From the NCBI RefSeq assembly GCF_050436995.1, contig NC_134763.1, positions 7,869,001 through 7,933,000 on the forward strand: a stretch of DNA of 64,000 nucleotides, given 5' to 3'. Source of the stretch: Anticarsia gemmatalis (Eukaryota > Arthropoda > Insecta > Lepidoptera > Erebidae). This document shows positions 38,801-47,800 of the stretch, piece by piece. The notes beneath the pieces were generated by a model. The model worked only from the letters and a program-made list of their open reading frames with translations. It searched no databases and was not told where the DNA came from. How positions within the stretch are numbered: position 1 is the stretch's first letter; each line of letters opens with the position of its first letter. The translations under genes and the position numbers were made by a program.

Positions 38801-41800
38801 TTTTGATTCGTTTGGTAAATTGTCATATAATAAATATTATTTCCTATAATCAACTGTTTACCTCCATAAAGGTAAAATGTTATCAGATCAAAAATATCTA
38901 ATTATAATTATTTTTGAACAAAATCATTTAGCACTCATAATCTATTTAATGATAATATTTCCCTGTCATATTGTGGTTATAAAAGGATACAGATCTATAT
39001 CGACATTAGTGTCAATTATTGAATATAATTGATAATATCCTAATAATTAGTTAAATGTTGATTTTATATGCATACGTGATTTTTCCTTTATTATTGTGGA
39101 GTCATATCTAAAGGTATTACCGCTGGGGTTTTTCATTATCAATAATGCACAAACGATGGGACATTCCTGTAATGCTTAAGTATAGTTTTCATAATGAGGT
39201 ATTATAATATTATCCTTAATTTAATTACAACGCACAAGATAATGTAACGTGCAGTTTATGATTATCAATATATATGTATATAAAACTCTTAAAAGGAAAG
39301 GAAGTTTGTAAGGATCGTACCAAGTGGTTTGATTTGGTCTCTGCCTACCCCTATGGGAAGAAGGCGTGAAGGGTGAAATTCTGCGTGGGCAAAGCAGCAG
39401 GCGAAAAGCTAGTCGTTTTATTTGTATTTGATCCCTGTTTCTATTATTGTGCTCTATACCATTTGATTGAATATAAAACTTTTATTAAAAGAAAATAAGA
39501 ATCATTTCACTGCAAGATGAACTCATTAGCCTAAGTCCAGTTTATAAAGACCTCTCGATACTGAATAAAACAATCGAATGTTATCAATATAACGAAGTGC
39601 CACGGACACACAAACACTGGTCGGTAAAACTAAAAAATATATCAATTGTGTAAGTCGAAACGTCCTTATACATTAAACGAGAGCAACGTCGATATCGCTG
39701 AATAAAAATAATATCCCTAAAAAGTATCAATATTTTACGAAATTAATAAACATTTTCAGTTATTACTAACTAAAAAGTGAACTATAAAATGTAGTTTTAA
39801 ATTACGTTTTCTTTATAACTGCGCAAAATATTAATTCGACGACAAAATATCCATTTATGACAATCATGGCTGCGCTAGTCGCCTTGTTGTGTCAGATAAG
39901 AACGAACTGGACTTCCGTTGCTACCGATAATGGCCACGAGTACCTAAGGATACAATAAGGACAAAACAATGTTACAGACATTCATGTTCTAAGGAATATT
40001 GTAATCATAAAACGAACAAAAAGATTATTGTGCTAATTTTTCTCGTGAAATACAGCCCTGCCTCTATGTCATTTTAAATTTGAATTTGGGATTCCATATT
40101 TCGTTTGAATTTGCTTCGAAAATTTCAAATATAGAATTTATCAAATTCATTTCTCTGTTCTGTATACAGCGTGTTACAAACTATTTAAATAGAATTTTTT
40201 TAATCGTAAATTATTTTTAACTCATATCATGGCCTCGTAAAAAATCGCGTGACTTTCCCGCCCAAACCCCATGTCATTATGCCTGTAAGGTGTAGAGGCT
40301 AATGAAAGACGCGCCCGCTCCTTCGAGACCAAGCAAGGCGTGGGCGACCTCGCATGACAAACCACTAGTTATACTTAGATAACGAATATTCATGTGTTTT
40401 TACATACCTACGACTTTAATATTCAACTAAAGTATTCTAGTACCTACCTAGTTTTATGTGTGAAACAGGAAAAAATTAGGCCTTTGTGGTTGAATTTTCA
40501 CTTACGTAATATCTTCAATAACTAGTGTAATACACTCGCGTTATTAGCCCACTCAAGGGTGGAGTAATTAAAAAGCTAATGCCCCATCGAAGACAAGATA
40601 AGGTCGGTTGTCGGAAGAAACCGGCACTTTTCTAATTACTCTCTCATTAGCTGATGGATGGTATATGGTGTGTTACATCGGCCGTTTGCTTGTGTTTGCG
40701 GTTATGCGGTGCGCCTTCTGACTTCTGAGCCAATTCAAAACTAGGTCTATATTATACCTATATGATAGGAAAAGAATCAACCTGTATACTGTTGAACCAG
40801 CTGGTTTGCAACTATTGGAATTCAAATTCACTTTTCAATACATTGCTGCTTTGACGTAAGGTGTTAATCACTATATTCTAATGGATAAAACAATGTACGG
40901 CATAGTGGCTTTTAAATCGTTGTCAACAGAGATCAGTGATAGCTCTACAGATGAAAAGTCAATATTGTAATTTAAAAAAGAAAATTGCATGTGTTCCAAA
41001 TTTGAATAGATAATATGGGGCTATGTGCATAAGCCCCTGTTACACGACTCGCTCCTTGATCGCGGCGATAAGTAAGACCGCGCCTTCGCGTGTTTTAATT
41101 ATATTATTAACGACGATGGCCGGTGAAAGGCTAATATTTTATAATGGCCAACGTATCGCAATGATATGTAAATATAACGGCGCACCCTCTACACCTATTA
41201 CGTACATCGTTGCGTGCGTGTGAACTTTAATTCGGAAGTAAAGACACGTTAGCGAGAATTTAGTACTAAGGCGTGACGGTCTCTTTCGGCCGCGTATGGG
41301 GCTTTGACGAATTCTTATGCTAAATAAACTCGCGTACTAATGGGATTGGTGGAGTGGCCGGGCGCTCCTAGCGACAGTTTCTACACAAGTGAAAACTTGT
41401 GACGTGTAATTAGCAGGTTTTTGAAGGAAAACTACTCATAAGCTTCCTCGAAAGGGTCGTATTAATTACTGGAGGTGCTCGTATGAGCGTGGCGCGATAT
41501 AAATGGCCGGCCACTTGGCGCCCTAGCCTCGCCGGGCCTTATTAAAAATGTTAACACGTAAATTAGACTCCACACGGGCGCAGTGTATTAGCCAACCAAT
41601 TAAATTTTACAGTTTCCGTACACAATGCGGCGCGGGCGCGGGCAGGGAGCGGGCAGGGAGCGGGCCGGGAGCGGGCAGGGAGCGAGACGACTGCGCGCCG
41701 GGGGACGAACACCTGACACTAACTACGACTTGTCTATACACTCTTATATGAAACTTCGACACTTCAGCGCTACTGTTCACTGTATTTCTTTTTCCTTTAC

Positions 41801-44800
41801 ACTTTGATAACGTTTCAAGTATGTCAAAGCGAATAAAATGGTTATCCAATAAAATTGTACACTTAAGTTTTTAATTACAACATTAAATATTGAACTAAAT
41901 ATATACGGGCTGGCAGTTAACACGGTAAGTTAAAAAGGCATGTGGAAATTGCGACGTAAGGCTGGCAACATTTCCGTATCCCGAGTGTAAGAGTCCTTAC
42001 AGATGAGAGATTTAAATCTCAGTATAAATATTTCAGTGCCGATAATCGCTGGGAAATGTTTCGCTTGTTGATTGTGTTTATTTCATGTACGAATTAAGGT
42101 TAATAATATTACGAATTATTTTATCTTAATTATTTTACGCAGTAACTCATTTTCATACCTTCAATATTGCGACCACAAAATTCTCAATGTACGTAAGTAT
42201 TAATACTTACTTAAGTTATAATTACCACGGGTGGCGCGGGGTGAGTACACACAGTAATGTACAGCGCACAGTAACATACATCGCGGGGTGCACACTGCAC
42301 AGTAGCAGCAGGCGCGACTAGGCTCGTGTGTAAACGGTTAAAAGGTTTTTACCTCGGCTGGTCTAAGTGCACACCCTCATGCGACTAGTTGGATGTGTAA
42401 AAAGATTAATTGGAGTGTTGCCCGTGTTTCTAACAATTTACGACGCCTTCTCTGGCCGGGCCGGCCGCAGACCACTTCTGCGCAACTTAATTAAGCGAAA
42501 TAACTTAAACGAGTCACCGTTGCTAATTAGTGCTATCGTCGCGCCCGCAACGGCTAATTCTACGAGTGACTCTTTGTTTGCGAGCCCGCTCACTTCTTTG
42601 AGTTCGCGCGCCAAAAGAATTTGTCTTTGCATCGACTTTGAGTAAAGGATGTTTGTTTTGCCCCCCGGGAGAGTTTCTGTGAAGACTTTTGTGTTTGTTT
42701 GAACTTTTGCGGCGCATTCAATGAGATGAAGACGTAAACATAGCCACTGGACGCGTTTAGAAAACTTGATATATTGTTGTCGGCTCTTTTAATTATAATT
42801 AACCGCCGCCTTTTGGTTTTAAATGAATAATTTAGCGTTCGTAAATGCTGAGTTTTTGAGCTTTAAAGCGTTCTTGAGCGTGAGGGCGGTTTGGTCTAAT
42901 TTTAATGTGGAGTTTGAATAATAATGAAGTAAGTAGAATATGGTAAGTAATTCACTTGAGCCGGTAAACTGGCGTAACATTGGCGTGTTGGCGCTAGAGG
43001 TTAAAGAAAACAAGTTTAAAGGCGGTTCAGACACGAGGCGTGTAAAAGACACAAGGAGAGCTCTCGGCAGCTAGAGCCCTCGAGGTGTCCTACACGTCAA
43101 CAAGTGGCCGGTCGTGTGTCCCGGCTTTACGTCTTCGAATTTCCAACACTAGCATTGACAGTTTGAATTAGATCTTAGTTCAAATACACAAACAATAATT
43201 GACGTGACTCAATTTTATACCTATCGCCAGTATTTTCTAATTAATTCAGTTTTATCAATATAAATGTATTAGAAAAAAGTCGATTGAACGACAGATTAGT
43301 AAAACAATGCTATCAAAACGTAATAATGAGCTAAGTTCGTATTAAATCTCATTAGAACTGTTTTCACAATTACAAATTGCTTGTTGCAATGGGTCACTGA
43401 TTGTGTTTAATTAAAAAAAGCTCGCTCTAATCAATGTAAAGTTAAAGTCAACGATAGCCTTTCATACTCAGATAAATTTAATGATGTTAAATCCGATAAA
43501 AATAATAATATTGTTTTAATTATAGATAAATGAAAGTTTTGATAAGAATATAATAATTTGGTTTGACGACAATCATACGGAGCTAAACTAACTTGAACGT
43601 GTAATACGCAAACTACAGTTTGAATTTAGAACACGACATTTTTTTTAAGTTCGATTTTGGAATCTTTTATTTTTCTATGCCTGTAAGTTTTCTGAGGTAA
43701 ATTTAGCCGTAGTTTATCTATTCAATAGCGTTTAAACTCATATAAAAAACGCTATTCATTAGATAAACTACCTCTAAATGTACTAAAGGGGGTAAGTAAG
43801 TCTATAAGAGTGACCATTACTTGGAATGAATCGAAGATAGTCACAAATGACCGATTGTCCTCACAATGACAACTCAAGCCAGTTTTAAACTTATTCCGAT
43901 CGATTTCCCTTTAAAAAGGCATTTGTCGGACACCTTAGTAATTGCCTTTCGTGTAGAACTACCCCTCACCCTTTCAGTCCTTTCAGAGATGTTTATCGCG
44001 AAGGAAATGGCCGTTTTCCGTTGTCCACAATGCAACCATTAAGGGGACAATGCTAATGGACAAAGTTGTACTAAGTCGTGGAAAGAAGAGTCCCAACGTG
44101 TTTTGATTTTACAGATTATTTCTACGTTTGTGGTTGAAGGTATAAACTTATTTTTTTGAAAATTATTTTTGAGCAAATTTTAGTAAGAAGCTTTTTAATG
44201 GTTTGCTCTTCATTATTTGATTGTTAATTAGTCCGATGTCAAAAAAAAAAATCATATCATCATAAAATTGAAGTCTTAAGTCGAAAAATAAATCAATTGG
44301 GTTTTAAATTTTCAATAATTTTCCAATTTTTCAGTAAAAGCTTTCAGCTTTTTTCAGTAAAACAACTTACAAAAAAGTTTCCGTTACAAGTGTGTTGTTC
44401 AAACATGTTTTATCAAAGCTTTCACTCAGTCGCGTTTATCTACTTAGATAATGATAATACAAGCTTGAGATAGCAATATAAAGGTTTTATATGAAAGTCG
44501 ATATATCAACATCGCTCAAGTGTTTGCACACATCGCGACAACCATGGCCGTATTCTGCGAACGAACTAACACCGACAGTAAAACGATATGATTGCGATAT
44601 GAAAACGGGACATTTAATTATAATAAGTTCAGTAAGGTGTTCCTCTTTTTAATTTCTTTGAGATTCTACGATTGAGTAATGCCAAAATATTCCTAATTTT
44701 AAAAATGCAAAAGTTTGTGTCGATGGATGTGGGTTTCACGCAATATTGCTATAATATAACGACAAAATAACAGATTTTTATGAAATTTGGTAGACATAAA

Positions 44801-47800
44801 ATAAAACCTAGAGTACCTATCACATAAGTCTTATTTACTTCAACGAAGACGCAAGCAGAAACAATTGTAACAAAAAGCCCACGCAGTTTTATCGGTTAGT
44901 GACTAAACTAGGTCTTTGTAACTTACGTGTGCCAAATAGTAGTAAAATCAATAGATAAGTAATGGTATCAGAATAATCAGCTAGCGTAAAAGAAGGGGGA
45001 AGGTGTTTATCATAGAAGCACGAGGCTTATGGCAGGTGCCTCTTATCAATGGACTTAGATAACGCGAAAAATTAGTCGAGTAGAAATCAATACTGGGGTG
45101 GATTTTTCCGTCACTTATAACTCCGATGTATGTTCTAGTTTTAATAAATCAAGACATTTTGGAAAATATTTTTGATAACATTTTAAAATGGTATTGAAAA
45201 CGTGCGTTCTTTGATAAAGCTCTCAAGGGAATGCAAAGCGTCCAATCCATATTTTTCCAACGTGTAGGATAATAAGGCCTAAATCCAGCCTAATTTTGGG
45301 ATGAGATCCTTGTCCAATAAGAAGACAAAGAATGGGTAAATTTACTTTTGAAATTTGTTGGGTCCAGTTTAAAATCGAATGTTACGAAATCGAAATTCAT
45401 CATAAGTCATTATAAAATCTAGGGTGATTTCTAGTAGTCCCTATTTACTACAAAATTATCGCTCCCTTGCATCTAGTAGGGGCTTTTTCTAGCAAAATTA
45501 ATATGTATCATCCAATGTCTTCAATCGGGAAAATTAAAGGGCACGTTTTACTACACCATCTATTTCTTGGCATTGATACTAATTTCTTCATTCGATATTC
45601 TGTTTATAGTACATATCCTATCATTATAACTTCTTAGAAAATTCAACTCTATTACCAAGACGATAGCACTCATTTTCCTTTCTCATTCACTAATTACTGT
45701 TTATTTAACCTAGCGTGTAGATTTTGATTTTATTGAATAGAAAAATAACCAATGTAATCATTGAGTCGTCAAAATAAACGGCGGTAAATTCTCCATTTGT
45801 TTACTCTAACCCGTTCGACTTTTAGTTTAGGGGGCCACCCCTTCCGTGAATTTGATAATTAGGAAATAGTGAATTCAAAACCCTTTACTGTAAAGGAAGA
45901 TGTCGGAATTGCTATTAATCAAACAGTTTACCCCATTATGAGGGTTTTAATGCGTTTAGCTAAGATTCGATTGAGAATCGAAGGGACTTTGTGAAAAATA
46001 AATTGATTAAATTGATAATTTTGAAAAGCTTGCAGCTTTTATAACAAAGGCTGTGGCTTATTGTAATCATTGCTCATTATTTATTATACCAATGTATGAC
46101 AATCCAGAGTGATGCTATTCATTTAGATATGCCATTATCATGTCAAATATCCTTATATTCCGATAGTAATTATAAATAGCCGGATTGACACCAGGTAATT
46201 ATTACCTATGCAGTTCAATACTAAACAAGATAATCGGATATCTTCCTTGAATACGCGTGTAAATAAGGATAAGTATTTAAAACGGCTATTATAATTATCG
46301 TTATCGTTGTTTTTCACAAATGTTTTTCAATAAATGAATTCATATTTAAAACGTATTTACCGCAATAGGCATCAAGTAATCGCTTAAACTATTGCCTCTA
46401 ATCGCACACGAGTTGAACGTTTAATTAAATGTTCGATTGTCTCAATTTTCCCTGTAACCCAAGGCTACCCTAATTTTGTACTTCGAGGGTTTTTAGCAAA
46501 ATAAGAAAGATTTTGAATTCCGAATATTAGATGGCTGTTGGCTGAAAAAAAATGTAAAAAAAAGTAATAAACTAGTGTTGTCACTTACCGGAAATTAGAG
46601 AACCATTTGACAAGTTGTGCAGTGTTGTTCTTGTTGAACTTGATGTCTGGGAAGTACATCTTGAGGACGGCTGAGCTCGGGTACCGCACCCAGAAGAACA
46701 TCAGCTTCGCCTTGCGCAGGTGCATCGGTGTCAATGTCGAGGAGTGCAATGGAGTTAAGGCGAATTTTTATAACAATTGACACACAAAATAATAAAAAAT
46801 TGTTATTAAATGTTGGCGATGAAATCTGATTGACTATTTCTACTGTTGTGAAATGCCTGTATATGCCTAGTCCTCGAGATAGTTTTAAAGATATATAAAA
46901 TCTGATTAGATCGTGAACGCAATACGAAGCACCACAAATACTTAATCCGTTTGCATTTTCTAATCTTATAATGTGCCTTAGCCGCCGTCTGCACTTTATG
47001 CGTACTGCCAACATAACAGATTTTATTTTATTCTAGCTACGTTGTGTGCGTGTACATGTCAAAATATTGATAGATGCTCAATTAAAAAGAAGGATGACAG
47101 ATTTCCACGTATTCGTATTGAAAATTTATATGCTTTGAAGGTATGACTGGCTTGGTTTAGACGACCATTTTAGTGTTTATATAAAAAAAAATATTTATAA
47201 GAAAAACTATGGGTTTAGAACGCGTCCTAAGTATACGATAGGCCTGGGATCGTGGAAAACGTAGAAACCGCAGCATTTGTGAGGCTTCCACACTCGTAAT
47301 ACCTAACCGGTAAGTAGGAAGTAGGCGGCGGTCGTAAGGTTAAACACTACAGAAATAAGATATGAGTGGGCGTTTTGTGGCGAAGGATTTGTGTCTACGT
47401 GAGCTCAGATTTCATCGAACAAGTTGACCTCGATGTAATTAGCGCTGAAAAGAAAACTTTAGTGTTCGTAGTCTATTTGAAAAGGATATAGTAGGCTGAA
47501 CTCCGTCGTAAGGCAGGTCAGTGGAGTTGCAGTCGGAGTGCGGGTCCTGCGCGTCCATGTGTGGGTGGTGCGGCGGGCCCGCGTGGTGGCCCACGCTGGG
47601 GTGGTGGTGGCGCAGGTAGTCCGGCGACGCGTGGTGCGCGGCCGCCAGCAGCGCGGGGTGCAGCAGCGCCGGCGCGTGCGGCAGCGGCGGGGACTCGCGC
47701 TCCGGCACCGCCGGCGGGGACCGCGCTAGTCCACCGCCCGCTCCGAAGAAAGGGGAATACGGCGAGAACACCTGGCTTTCGTGCAGCGAAGGGTTCGGTA

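Larger units (their letters stand above)
30172..46588 (-). other. pros: prospero intron 2 (16.4 kb, U2-type GT-AG)
   Basis: The intron begins gtaagtga at 46588 and ends catctttacag at 30172. It interrupts the homeodomain inside the Arg codon before EFYYIQM. Repeats are concentrated at its ends: 30300-30450 hairpin, 31400-31825 retroelement pieces, 32300-33065 repeats with a mariner-like MITE, and 43686-43790 MITE. The central part (about 33500-43600) is repeat-poor and has GC-richer islands near 36600-36700, 37340-37400 and 40250-42800 that may hold enhancers. No coding exon is supported inside it. Confidence 0.9.

Noticed and set aside
46595..47014. 139-codon minus-strand frame overlapping prospero exon 2
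   Set aside because: It runs through the end of the U12 intron and reads exon 2 in the wrong frame; the real frame is the homeodomain.
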